Source of the DNA: Candidatus Bathyarchaeota archaeon
GTDB lineage: Archaea > Thermoproteota > Bathyarchaeia > 40CM-2-53-6 > DTDX01
Direction of reading: 5' to 3'
NCBI GenBank assembly: GCA_018396775.1
Contig: JAGTRF010000005.1
Span: forward strand, 1 to 64,000
DNA length: 64,000 nt
Both the position numbers and the translations under genes were made by a program. Numbering within the stretch: the first letter of the stretch is position 1; the number at the start of each line of letters is the position of its first letter. Shown here piece by piece: positions 49,713 through 58,370 of this stretch. Below the pieces are notes generated by a model. It searched no databases. It saw nothing but the letters and a program-made list of their open reading frames with translations, and was not told the origin of the DNA.

Positions 49713-51974
49713 CTAAAACATTTGAGCTGCCACATAAGCTTGACCAAGTGATACACCGCCATCTCCGCAAGGAACTTTCCTAGGATAAAAAAACTTTAAA
49801 CCATTTGCTTCAACAATCCCTCTTATAATTTGTGTTATATGCTCATTGCATGCTACACCTCCAGAGAAACCTATAAATTTAACTCCAAGCCTCTCAGCTT
49901 CAAGCACAGTAAATTCAGCTAAGCTTTTAGCAATGTATTCTTGAGCTGAATAAGCTAAGTTTTTAACGCTTTCTTTATTAAGGAGATGAAAGATTTCTTT
50001 TAAAAGGTTTTTTGTTTCAATAATGTTTCCTTTAAAGCTTAAAGGTAAATTTAAAACGTTTTTTCCACCTTTAGCAGCAGCTTCAAGCTTCATAGCAGGT
50101 TCCCCTTCATAAGTTCTTTCATAACAAACTCCTAGAACAGCTGAAACAGCGTCTAAAAGCCTACCGCAGCTTGAGGTTTCAGGGGCCTTCTTTTTTCTAG
50201 CATTTTTTAAAATTATTTCAGCTTCAATTCTTCCATTAGGAAAGCAATTTGCTTTGCTCAAAAACCATTCTTCAAACTTTTCTTCATCCTTTAATATTGC
50301 AGCAGCCATTCTTAAAGGATATTTAGTAGCTAAGTCTCCTCCAATCATTAAATGTTTTTCTAAATAACCTAAACGCTTAAATTCTTTTCCATAACAATAT
50401 AAAATTTCTCCACCCCAAGCTGACTTATCTATTCCATAACCAAACCCATCGCACGCTATCCCTATAATTTCATCTAAACTATATTCAGCTATTAATTTAG
50501 CTATATGCGCGTGGTGATGTTGAATTTGAAAAACAGGCGCATTTATTTCTTCGCTTAACTTTAAAGCTAAACGTGTTGTATTAAAAGTTGGATGTAAATC
50601 ACAAGCTATGCAATCAACTTCGCTTTTAACCAACTTAATTAAATTTCTTGTAGCTTCTTCAAGAAAAATTAATGTTTCAAGATTTTCCACATCCCCTATA
50701 TGCTGAGATAAAAAAGCTTTATCCTTAAGAATTATGCATGAAGTTGCATTAAGCTCCGCTCCAACTCCTAAAACGCAATTTTTAGCTTCCTTAATCTTCA
50801 CAGGCTCAGGCGCATAACCTCTAGATCTTCTAAGAAAGCTTAATTCTCCATCAACAACCTTAACCACTGAATCATCGCATCTTTGAGCTATATCTCTATC
50901 ATGAAAAAGATAATAATCAACTATCCCCTTAAACTTTTCAATTGCTTCTTGATTAGATATTGCTATAGGTTGATTTGGAGGGTTAGCGCTTGTCATAACA
51001 AATGCAGGTTCTTTAGCTTCTTTAAAAAGCATTAAATGCAACCCTGTATAAGGAAGCATAACTCCAACGCTATCTAAACCTGGGCTTATTTCTTCAGATA
51101 AATAATAATTTTCACTTTTTTTAAGCAATACAATTGGTTTAGCTGGAGATGTGAGAAGCTGAGCTTCTTTAAAGGAAACTTCAGCGAATGAAGCTGCAGC
51201 TTTAATGCTTCTAGCCATAATCGCAAACGGTTTTTGAGATCTATGCTTAGCTTTCCTTAATTTAATTATCGGTTTAGAGTTAAGGGTTGAAGTCGCTATA
51301 TGAAAGCCCCCGTTTCCTTTAACAGCTAAAATAAATCCTTCCTCAATTAATTTTCCAGCTTCAACAATTGGGTTTTCAATATTTAGTATTTCTCCATTAG
51401 CTTCAGTTAGATAAGCTTTTGGACCGCATTCATGGCAAGCTATTGTTTGAGCATGAAACCTTCTATTCAAAGGATCTTTATATTCTTTTTCGCATTCTTT
51501 GCACATAATAAACTTTCTCATAGTTGTGTTAACTCTATCATATGGAAGATCAGTTATTATCGTGAATCTTGGACCACAATTAGTACATGTTATAAAAAAA
51601 TAGTTGAATCTCCGATTTTTAGGATCCATAAGCTCAGCAGCGCATTCATCGCATATAGATAAATCAGCTGGAGCTATTGAACCTGAAAAAACCTTTTCTA
51701 AAGGGCTTAACTCGATTTTAAAATCTTTAAAAGTTTCTCCCCCGCTTAGATACTTCACCTCAATATTTTGAATAATTGCTGAAGGAGGCTTTTTATTCTT
51801 TAAATCCTCTAGAAAACCTGAAATTTCTTCATTAGAGCCTTCAATTAAAACTTCAACTACTCCATTTCTATTTCTAACATAACCCTTTAAACCACGTTTT
51901 GAAGCTAACCGATAAATAAATGGTCTAAACCCAACCCCTTGAACTCTACCTGAAACAGTTATTAAAGCCTTCAA
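49713..51974 (-). CDS. hypF: Carbamoyltransferase HypF
   Basis: 753 residues, full length. Acylphosphatase domain (VQGVGFRPFIYRLASKRGLKGYVRN), two zinc fingers each CxxC-x18-CxxC (CDECAAELMDPKNRRFNYFFITCTNCGPR and CKECEKEYKDPLNRRFHAQTIACHECGP), then YrdC-like (AIMARSIKAAASF), and a C-terminal Kae1-like region (IACDLHPTFNT, QHHHAHIAKLIAEY, FSGGVACNEHITQII). It makes thiocarbamate on HypE from carbamoyl phosphate for the CN ligands of [NiFe] hydrogenase. Confidence 0.97.
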   Translation of the reverse strand: MKALITVSGRVQGVGFRPFIYRLASKRGLKGYVRNRNGVVEVLIEGSNEEISGFLEDLKNKKPPSAIIQNIEVKYLSGGETFKDFKIELSPLEKVFSGSIAPADLSICDECAAELMDPKNRRFNYFFITCTNCGPRFTIITDLPYDRVNTTMRKFIMCKECEKEYKDPLNRRFHAQTIACHECGPKAYLTEANGEILNIENPIVEAGKLIEEGFILAVKGNGGFHIATSTLNSKPIIKLRKAKHRSQKPFAIMARSIKAAASFAEVSFKEAQLLTSPAKPIVLLKKSENYYLSEEISPGLDSVGVMLPYTGLHLMLFKEAKEPAFVMTSANPPNQPIAISNQEAIEKFKGIVDYYLFHDRDIAQRCDDSVVKVVDGELSFLRRSRGYAPEPVKIKEAKNCVLGVGAELNATSCIILKDKAFLSQHIGDVENLETLIFLEEATRNLIKLVKSEVDCIACDLHPTFNTTRLALKLSEEINAPVFQIQHHHAHIAKLIAEYSLDEIIGIACDGFGYGIDKSAWGGEILYCYGKEFKRLGYLEKHLMIGGDLATKYPLRMAAAILKDEEKFEEWFLSKANCFPNGRIEAEIILKNARKKKAPETSSCGRLLDAVSAVLGVCYERTYEGEPAMKLEAAAKGGKNVLNLPLSFKGNIIETKNLLKEIFHLLNKESVKNLAYSAQEYIAKSLAEFTVLEAERLGVKFIGFSGGVACNEHITQIIRGIVEANGLKFFYPRKVPCGDGGVSLGQAYVAAQMF

Positions 51975-52072
51975 AACTGTCTTTTCACCAGCTTAAAAAT
52001 TATTTTAACAGTGTGAAACTTAAATTTATTTATAGCTTTACAATTCTCTTTCATTCCTTTAGGAGAACAAAG

Positions 52073-52843
52073 ATGAAAATTGTTAAAACTCTTGTAAGAA
52101 AACTTGATTTAAACAAAGGTTTAGTTGAAGATGTTTTAGACGATGTTGCAGTTGAGACACCTGTAAAAATATATTTAAATAATGAATTTTACGCAACATT
52201 GATGGCTACACCTAATCAATTAAAAGAGTTAGCTGTAGGATTCTTAATAGGAGAAGCTTTAATAAAAAATATGAATGAAATTAAAGAGGTTAAAATTGAA
52301 GATTCAAGCGTTAAAATAAATTTAATTGAGAAGAAAGCTGTAAACCATACGAGAAAGCTTATTTTAACAGCTTGCACCTCAAGCGAGGATTTTATAAACC
52401 AGTTATTGAATTCTGAAACACCTATTGTAGAATCAAATTATAAGATTAAAGCTTTTGAAGCTTCAGAAATGATGGAAGAATGCATTAAAAAAGCTGAGTT
52501 CTCTAGAATTACTGGAGGCGTGCATTTTGCTGGTGTATTTCAAGATAAAGAGCTAAAAGCTTTTGCTGAAGATGTTGGTCGCCATAACGCTATGGATAAA
52601 GCTATAGGTTTAGCAGCCTTAAATAATATTAAATTTCAAAATTCTGTATTAGTTTCTTCTGGAAGGCAGCCTGCAGATATGGTTTTAAAAGCAGCTAGAG
52701 CTGGGCTACCCATCTTAGTTTCAATGAGAGCTCCTTTGTTATCAGGAATAAATGTTGCTAAAGCGCTAGGAGTCACCTTAATTGGCTTTGCTAGAAAATG
52801 GAGAATGAATATTTACTCCTTTCCTGAAAGGATATTAATTTAA
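52073..52843 (+). CDS. fdhD: Formate dehydrogenase accessory sulfurtransferase FdhD
   Basis: About 256 residues from ATG 52073 with AGGAG upstream; the in-frame start 60 bases earlier has none. LMATPNQLKELAVGFLIGEALI, GGVHFAGVFQDKELKAFAEDVGRHNAMDKAIG, SSGRQPADMVLKAARAGLPILVSMRAPLLSGINVAKALGVTLIGFAR are all characteristic. The active-site loop reads LTACTSSED: a single Cys where E. coli has CxxC. FdhD passes sulfur from IscS/NifS to the molybdenum or tungsten cofactor. With hypF, hycI and moeA nearby it points to a formate dehydrogenase or hydrogenlyase. Confidence 0.93.
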   Translation: MKIVKTLVRKLDLNKGLVEDVLDDVAVETPVKIYLNNEFYATLMATPNQLKELAVGFLIGEALIKNMNEIKEVKIEDSSVKINLIEKKAVNHTRKLILTACTSSEDFINQLLNSETPIVESNYKIKAFEASEMMEECIKKAEFSRITGGVHFAGVFQDKELKAFAEDVGRHNAMDKAIGLAALNNIKFQNSVLVSSGRQPADMVLKAARAGLPILVSMRAPLLSGINVAKALGVTLIGFARKWRMNIYSFPERILI

Positions 52844-52884
52844 GGAGTAAAAACTTATTAATTATCAAAAGTTTTTGATAGATA

Positions 52885-53316
52885 GTGTTAGCTTTGAGTG
52901 GCGAGAGGGTCAACATCATTAAGGAGAGAGCGAGAGCGTTCTTGGAGTTATCTAGGGATCTGCTTGAGAAGGGTAGGTTGGACATAGCTTCATTCAATAT
53001 TCATCAAGCATGCCAGCTTAGGATTAAGGCTGCGTTGCTGAGGCTTAGCGGGGAGGCGCCGAGAGTTCATGGTCTTAGGGAGCTTTTAGGAATGCTGGCT
53101 AAGAGGCTAGAGGAATCGAATTACACCAACGAATCTGGTAGCATAGTAGACTTCGTAAGGAAGCATAGGGATCCCTTAATTGATGTAGAAAGCGCCTACG
53201 CGGAGTCTAGATATGGAATAACAACAGCGACGAGAAAGAGCTTGAAGGAAATGATCAAAATGGCTGAAGAGCTGTTTAACCTTCTTGAGCTGGTGGAGAA
53301 GGATGTACTGGGTTAA
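52885..53316 (+). CDS. HEPN-domain protein (toxin or RNase component)
   Basis: 143 residues; the start could be GTG 52885 or TTG 52894. Helical throughout. SRDLLEKGRLDIASFNIHQACQLRIKAALLRLSGEAPRVHGLRELLGMLAKRLEES is the HEPN core (helix, N-x-HQA-x-x-xxKA, then ...xHxLxxLL). AYAESRYGITTATR matches the end of the family. Paired with a minimal nucleotidyltransferase whose start overlaps its stop, forming a HEPN/MNT unit. GC-richer codons (AGG, CTG, GAG) than in neighbours suggest acquisition. Confidence 0.8.
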   Translation: MLALSGERVNIIKERARAFLELSRDLLEKGRLDIASFNIHQACQLRIKAALLRLSGEAPRVHGLRELLGMLAKRLEESNYTNESGSIVDFVRKHRDPLIDVESAYAESRYGITTATRKSLKEMIKMAEELFNLLELVEKDVLG

Positions 53317-53635
53317 ATATCATTTGAACTACTTGAGGAACTGGAGGAAGGCTGTGGAGGCTATATCAAAGGCATTGAAGGATTTAGCGGTGGAGGCTGA
53401 GGTTTATGTTGTTGGAGGAGCAGCTGAGGGAAGGCTTACAGTATTGAGCGATATAGACGTGTTGATATGCGTGAGCTCATCCAGCTCAAGGGAGGAACTG
53501 GCCCAATTGAGGAAGCAGGTACTAGCTATGGCTATGGATAAATATGGCTTACCATGGGACTATCCGGTGGAACTGCATGTATACGTTAAGGAGGAGTGTA
53601 AGGAGATTTTAAAGAAAGCGAAGAGAGCTCAATGA
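53303..53635 (+). CDS. Minimal nucleotidyltransferase (MNT) antitoxin-type protein
   Basis: 110 residues from ATG 53303, GGTGGAG upstream, overlapping the HEPN stop. VYVVGGAAEGRLTVLSDIDVLICVSS matches the pol-beta NTase core GS-x(8-9)-SDxDVLV with the two catalytic aspartates, and VELHVYVKEE supplies the third acidic strand. MNT partners of HEPN toxins AMPylate and neutralise them. Codon use matches the HEPN gene and differs from neighbours. Confidence 0.85.
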   Translation: MYWVKYHLNYLRNWRKAVEAISKALKDLAVEAEVYVVGGAAEGRLTVLSDIDVLICVSSSSSREELAQLRKQVLAMAMDKYGLPWDYPVELHVYVKEECKEILKKAKRAQ

Positions 53636-53748
53636 GGTAGGGACTTTGACGAGCTTAAAGCAACAATCGCATCACAATAATAATGGTAGAAACACTCGAA
53701 TAACGCTTAAAGCATACCGAAATCACTCTTTATAATGAGGGAGGTAAA

Positions 53749-54837
53749 ATGCTTAATCCTTCAGAAAAGCTAGTTAAAGCAGCAAAAGTAGTTTTGAAAG
53801 AAGTTTTAAACGTTAAAAAGGGGGAGCGCGCTCTTATAATTGCTAATCCAAAAAAGGATAGCTTAGAAATTTCTCAAGCCTTGTATCAAGCCTTTATCGA
53901 AAGCGATGCCCTTCCAACATTAATGCTTCAACCTGTAAAATCCAGCTTCGATTATATGAATTTAGAAGTTAGAGCTGCTATAGCTTCTGCTCCTCAAATA
54001 GTATGCTCTATAAGCCATGAAAGATTAGGTAAAGATCCTGTTTATTTAAAAGAGCCTCAACTAGCTAGCGATGGAAAAAAATACGATAATATTTTCGAGT
54101 TTTTGCTTGCTGAAAAAAAGATTAGAGGTTTTTGGAGTCCAGGAATAACTAAAAAGATTTTTACTGAAACAGTTTTAATCAACTATGAGAAGTTAAAGCA
54201 AAGATGCAGTTTAACAAAAGATTTTTTAAGCGGAGCTTCTGAAGTTAAAATCCAAACTTTAAAAGGGACAAACTTCATTTTTAGCATTGAAGGTAGAAGC
54301 GTTAAAGTGGATGATGGAGATTTTAGCGAGTTTGGGAAAGGTGGAAACCTGCCTGCTGGAGAAATATTTGTTTCACCAGTTGTAGGCTCATCTAAAGGTG
54401 TGCTTATTATTGATGGAAGCATCTCCATGGAGAAAACTGTTCTTTTAAAATCTCCGGTTAAAATTGAAGTTGAAAATGGTTATATAAAAAAGATTTCTGG
54501 TGGTTCAGAAGCTGAAACCTTAAAAAGATTGATTAAAAAAGCTTCTGTTCAACCATATAAGCTTGCTGAAAACGGAATTTTATCTAAAGATAAAGCCTTA
54601 GAATACTCTAGAAATGCTATGCATATAGGTGAATTTGGTTTAGGTTTAAATGATAAAGCTAAAATAGTTGGTAACGTGCTTGAAGATGAAAAAGTTTTAG
54701 GAACAATTCACATTGCTATAGGTTCAAATTATGATGAAGATGCTCAAGCTTTAATTCATTATGATTGCGTTATTAAAAAACCGTCAGTTTTTATTGATGG
54801 TAAACCGCTTATGAAGAATGGTGAATTAATGGTTTAA
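53749..54837 (+). CDS. M29-family metallo-aminopeptidase
   Basis: 362 residues, AGGGAGG upstream. Metal and catalytic residues: GEFGLGLNDKAKIVGNVLEDEKVLGTIHIAIG (Glu and His), and IHYDCVIKKPSVFIDGK (His and Asp) at the C-terminus, as in AmpS/PepS of Thermus and Staphylococcus. N-terminal KLVKAAKVVLKEVLNVKKGERALIIANPK is the usual domain opening. It trims N-terminal residues from peptides. It is followed at once by the phosphoglycolate phosphatase. Confidence 0.88.
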   Translation: MLNPSEKLVKAAKVVLKEVLNVKKGERALIIANPKKDSLEISQALYQAFIESDALPTLMLQPVKSSFDYMNLEVRAAIASAPQIVCSISHERLGKDPVYLKEPQLASDGKKYDNIFEFLLAEKKIRGFWSPGITKKIFTETVLINYEKLKQRCSLTKDFLSGASEVKIQTLKGTNFIFSIEGRSVKVDDGDFSEFGKGGNLPAGEIFVSPVVGSSKGVLIIDGSISMEKTVLLKSPVKIEVENGYIKKISGGSEAETLKRLIKKASVQPYKLAENGILSKDKALEYSRNAMHIGEFGLGLNDKAKIVGNVLEDEKVLGTIHIAIGSNYDEDAQALIHYDCVIKKPSVFIDGKPLMKNGELMV

Positions 54838-54850
54838 GGGGGAAAAGCTT

Positions 54851-55537
54851 ATTAAAGCATTAGCTTTAGATATTGATGGGACAATTACAAATCAAAAAGG
54901 AATGCTTGATTTAAAAGCTGTAGAAATAATAAGAAATCTTGAAGAAGCTGGAGTTTCAGTCTTCTTAATTACTGGAAGAAACTTTTGTGTAACAAGCGCT
55001 ATAACAAAGTATTTAGGAACATGCGGTTTAGCAGCTGCTGAAAACGGTGGAATAATATGGAATGGCTTTAAAAAAACATGTTTAGGCGTTAAGGAAAGAG
55101 CTGAAGAAGGCTTAAAAGTTTTAATGAAAAGATTTAGCGATAAAATTGTTATTGTTAATTCTCCATATAGAGAAACTGATGTTTTAGTTAAAAGAACTTT
55201 TGATTTAAATGAAGCTAATGAAGCGTTAATGGAAAGCGGTGTTAAAGCACGCATGCTGGATAGCGGTGTAGTATATCATATAGTTGATAGCTCTGTAAAT
55301 AAAGGTGAAGCTTTAAGAAAGCTTGCTGAAGCATCTAAATTAAATGTGAAAGATGTAGCTGCTATAGGTGATAATTTAAATGATATAGATATGCTTAAGG
55401 CAGCTGGGTTTGGGGTTGCTGTCGCTAACGCGCCTAAAGCTTTAAAAAATGTAGCTGATTATATATGTAAAGGAGAGTATGCAGAGGGCTTTAAAGAAGT
55501 TGTGCTTTTAATATTTAATGAATTAAGGCTTAAATAA
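54851..55537 (+). CDS. HAD-family phosphoglycolate phosphatase, apparent ATT start
   Basis: 228 residues. The family needs an N-terminal LDIDGT (nucleophile Asp), which is encoded upstream of the first ATG (54902) as KALALDIDGTITNQKG. No ATG, GTG or TTG exists in frame after the TAA at 54827; ATT at 54851 lies 7 bases behind a strong AAGGGGGA site and gives the right length for the archaeal family (~225). Later motifs: FLITGRN, KGEALRKLAE, and AAIGDNLNDIDMLKAAGFGVAVANAPKALK. It removes phosphate from 2-phosphoglycolate. ATT (rare) as start is inferred. Confidence 0.85.
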   Translation: MKALALDIDGTITNQKGMLDLKAVEIIRNLEEAGVSVFLITGRNFCVTSAITKYLGTCGLAAAENGGIIWNGFKKTCLGVKERAEEGLKVLMKRFSDKIVIVNSPYRETDVLVKRTFDLNEANEALMESGVKARMLDSGVVYHIVDSSVNKGEALRKLAEASKLNVKDVAAIGDNLNDIDMLKAAGFGVAVANAPKALKNVADYICKGEYAEGFKEVVLLIFNELRLK

Positions 55538-56401
55538 TTTAATTACCGCTTGCCCTCTTTCTACTCCTAAGCTTTCAGCAACTGGAGAGCATTTTGCTGT
55601 AAGAAGATAAGCTATTGGAGTTTCTAAATTCTCTTCAGTTAAAGATTCGTAATGAGCCATACCTTTAGCGATTATTAAATCTGAATTTAATAATTCTTTT
55701 TTAATTTTTAAGGGAAGCTTGCTTAAAGAAAAACCTATGCAATTCAATTTAACAACTAATGTTTTATCTGAAATTTCAGTTAACCTAGCGTATTCTAAAT
55801 CTTTTATTGTAGCATCATTCATAGCTGGATAAGCTTTAACTGCAATAATCAATTTAGAACCTAAACTTTTAATTTGTTGAGCTAAAAGCTTATCAATAAT
55901 AACTTCTCCTGCATTATCTACAAATAAAGAAACTTTTCTTGAAGATTTAATAATATCATAAATTTTTTTGCTTTCATCAATCCCCACTTTTCCTTCCTTA
56001 AAAAACTTAAGTAAATCGTTTATTGAAAATAAATGTTCAGGAATATCAAACTCTATATTATTAGCTACAGCTGAATAAAAACATGATTTTTTAAATTTTA
56101 AAAGTTCATCATTAAGTTTATAAAGCTCACTTTCAAGGTTTGGTAAAATTTTTAATGCTATAGCATTTGAAACCTCTTTTTCACGTTTATAAATATCATT
56201 GTTTCCAGTTTCTAATTTAATAATTTTCTCTCTTAATGCTCCAAGCTCGCTTGGAGTCGACTTCTCGTTTATATGCTTAGCTAGAATTTTAATAAATTTA
56301 ATTGTTGCTTTAACCCTTCTCTCATAATTGTTTGTAGCTTTTTGAATTTCAATTAAACCTCTTTGAATTAAGCATGGAATGCATTCAGGTTTAATTCGCA
56401 A
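55523..56401 (-). CDS. DUF89-family (ARMT1-like) damage-control phosphatase
   Basis: 292 residues. N-terminal MRIKPECIPCLIQRGL (CxxC) and the metal-binding Asp/Asn set in KVSLFVDNAGEVIIDKLLAQQIKSLG, followed by IIAVKAYPAMNDATIKDLEYARL and IAKGMAHYESLTEENLETPIAYLLTAKCSPVAESLGV. The family hydrolyses damaged sugar phosphates or coenzyme precursors and needs a divalent metal. Overlaps the convergent phosphatase gene by 15 bases. Confidence 0.93.
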   Translation of the reverse strand: MRIKPECIPCLIQRGLIEIQKATNNYERRVKATIKFIKILAKHINEKSTPSELGALREKIIKLETGNNDIYKREKEVSNAIALKILPNLESELYKLNDELLKFKKSCFYSAVANNIEFDIPEHLFSINDLLKFFKEGKVGIDESKKIYDIIKSSRKVSLFVDNAGEVIIDKLLAQQIKSLGSKLIIAVKAYPAMNDATIKDLEYARLTEISDKTLVVKLNCIGFSLSKLPLKIKKELLNSDLIIAKGMAHYESLTEENLETPIAYLLTAKCSPVAESLGVERGQAVIKLFKP

Positions 56402-56420
56402 TTAAAATTTTCTCCTTCTT

Positions 56421-57116
56421 TTACTCAGTTTTTCGAGAGGCTTCAGCTAAATCAAGCAAAGCTTCTTCTTGATTTTTAGCTTTAACCACTCCACTAGCTA
56501 CTAAAACTCCTTTAGCGCCAAGCTTTAAAGCAGCTGAAACATCTTCTCCTTTAGTTATTCCAGCTCCGCATAAAACAATAACTTTAGAGTTAACTTTTTC
56601 AATAACTGCTACTGCTCCTTTAACTATTTCAGGTTTAGCTTTAGATACAGCTATCCCTGAACCTATAAGCTCAGGGGGCTCAATAGCAACCATAACGGGA
56701 TTTAATGCAGCAGCCGCGGCGCTGGCTTTTTCAGTATCAGCGCAAACAACTGAAATCATTTCCAAGCTTTTAAGCCTATTTATAACTTCATCTATTTCAG
56801 ACAACTTTATTTGTCTTTCAGAATGATTTATCAAGCTTCCAGCAGCGCCAGCATCTTTTATAGCTTCCGCAGTAACATAACCTGTGTAAGCGCCTGGTTT
56901 AAATGGGTCAACATGCTGAGCGAAAACTGGGACCTCAACTTCCATAGCTATTTTACGCAAGTCAGTTAATTGAGGTGCAACTCCTATGCAAACTCCAGTT
57001 TCTCTAGAAGTTTTTTCAGCTATTTTCGCGAGATTAAAAGCTTTTTCTCCAGTTGCTTCAGCATAAGCTTTAAAATTCACTAAAATAAGTGGCGTAGAAA
57101 TATTTTTTAAAATCAA
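56421..57116 (-). CDS. tpiA: Triosephosphate isomerase (archaeal type)
   Basis: 231 residues from TTG, with AGGAGG upstream; the short archaeal form. Catalytic residues are in VPVFAQHVDPFKPGAYTGYVTAEAIKDAG (His), SLINHSERQ, VAIEPPELIGSG (Glu), and the phosphate loop VLCGAGITKGEDVSAALKLGAKGVLVASGV. It interconverts DHAP and GAP; the FBP aldolase/phosphatase gene lies divergently next to it, which suits gluconeogenesis. Confidence 0.97.
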   Translation of the reverse strand: MILKNISTPLILVNFKAYAEATGEKAFNLAKIAEKTSRETGVCIGVAPQLTDLRKIAMEVEVPVFAQHVDPFKPGAYTGYVTAEAIKDAGAAGSLINHSERQIKLSEIDEVINRLKSLEMISVVCADTEKASAAAAALNPVMVAIEPPELIGSGIAVSKAKPEIVKGAVAVIEKVNSKVIVLCGAGITKGEDVSAALKLGAKGVLVASGVVKAKNQEEALLDLAEASRKTE

Positions 57117-57230
57117 AATGCCTCGCCTCCTTTAAGCTATTAAACAATTATTATAAAAGTTTTTCTAAGCATCTAAAATAAAAAAGTTAAAAAGCGAAAA
57201 GCTTACTTAATATTAGTTAAGGTGGGTAAA

Positions 57231-58352
57231 ATGGTTGAAAAAGTAACTATAAGCTTAATTAAAGCTGATATAGGGTCAGTTGCAGGGCATCATATCGTTA
57301 AAGAAGAGCAAAAAGATTTAGCTAGAAAACTTCTTGAAAAAGCTAAAAAGGAAAATCTTTTAATTGATTGTTATGTTTTTAATTGTGGAGATGACCTTGA
57401 GCTTTTAATGACTCATAACAATGGTGAAAACAACCCTAAAATTCATGAGTTAGCATGGAACACTTTTAAAGAAGTTACAGAGAAAGTATCTAAAAAATTC
57501 AAGTTATATGCTGCTGGTCAAGATTTATTAACTGAAGCTTTCAGTGGGAATGTGAAAGGTATGGGTCCAGGAGTAGCTGAGATGGAAATTGTTGAAAGAC
57601 AAAGCGAACCTATAATTGTTTTTGCAGCTGATAAAACTGAACCTGGAGCTTTTAATCTTCCTTTATTCAAAATCTTCGCTGACCCCACTTCAACCGCAGG
57701 CTTAGTAATAGATCCATCAATGCATGAAGGCTTTACTTTTAGAGTAATGGATGTAATTGAGCATAAAACTGTTGATTTACAATGTCCAGCTGAAATGTAT
57801 GATTTGCTTGGATTAATTGGGACAACAAGCCGATACGTAATTGAAAGAGTTTTTAGAACAAAAGATAAATTGTTAGCAGCTGTATCAAGTACAACTAGAT
57901 TAAGCTTAATAGCTGGTAAATACGTTGGGAAAGATGATCCATGCATGATTGTTAGATGCCAGCATGGTTTACCAGCTGTTGGAGAAGTTTTAGTTCCATT
58001 CGGTTTTCCTCATTTAGTAGCAGGGTTTATGAGAGGATCTCATACAGGTCCATTAATGCCTGTAGGCTTAAAAGACGCTAGATGCACTCTTTTTGATGGG
58101 CCTCCAAGAATAGTGGCTTTAGGATTTAATGTTTCAGATGGTCAATTAATAGGGGTTAAAGGGAATGAGCCTGCAGATTTATTTGAGGATGTAGCTTTTG
58201 ATAGAGCTAGAGCTTTAGCTAATGAAGCAGCTGATTATATTAGGCGGCATGGAGAATTTATGCCAGCTAGATTAGGGCCGGAAGAAATGGAGTATACAAC
58301 GCTTCCTAAAATTTTAGAAAAATTAAAAGATAGATTTGTAAAAGTGAGTTAA
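57231..58352 (+). CDS. fbp: Bifunctional fructose-1,6-bisphosphate aldolase/phosphatase
   Basis: About 373 residues from ATG 57231 (GGTGG upstream). KVTISLIKADIGSVAGHHIVKEEQ, GDDLELLMTHNNGENNPKIHELAW, AGQDLLTEAFSGNVKGMGPGVAEME, PIIVFAADKTEPGAFNLPLFKIFADPTSTAGLVIDPSMHEGFTFRV match the class V enzyme conserved in archaea, including the metal-binding Asp/His set. It condenses DHAP and GAP and dephosphorylates to F6P, forcing the pathway toward gluconeogenesis. Confidence 0.97.
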   Translation: MVEKVTISLIKADIGSVAGHHIVKEEQKDLARKLLEKAKKENLLIDCYVFNCGDDLELLMTHNNGENNPKIHELAWNTFKEVTEKVSKKFKLYAAGQDLLTEAFSGNVKGMGPGVAEMEIVERQSEPIIVFAADKTEPGAFNLPLFKIFADPTSTAGLVIDPSMHEGFTFRVMDVIEHKTVDLQCPAEMYDLLGLIGTTSRYVIERVFRTKDKLLAAVSSTTRLSLIAGKYVGKDDPCMIVRCQHGLPAVGEVLVPFGFPHLVAGFMRGSHTGPLMPVGLKDARCTLFDGPPRIVALGFNVSDGQLIGVKGNEPADLFEDVAFDRARALANEAADYIRRHGEFMPARLGPEEMEYTTLPKILEKLKDRFVKVS

Positions 58353-58370
58353 TCCTCTTATTTTTATTTT

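Noticed and set aside
54902-55537. Phosphatase starting at ATG 54902
   Set aside because: This start would remove the catalytic DIDGT motif that is clearly encoded upstream in the same frame.
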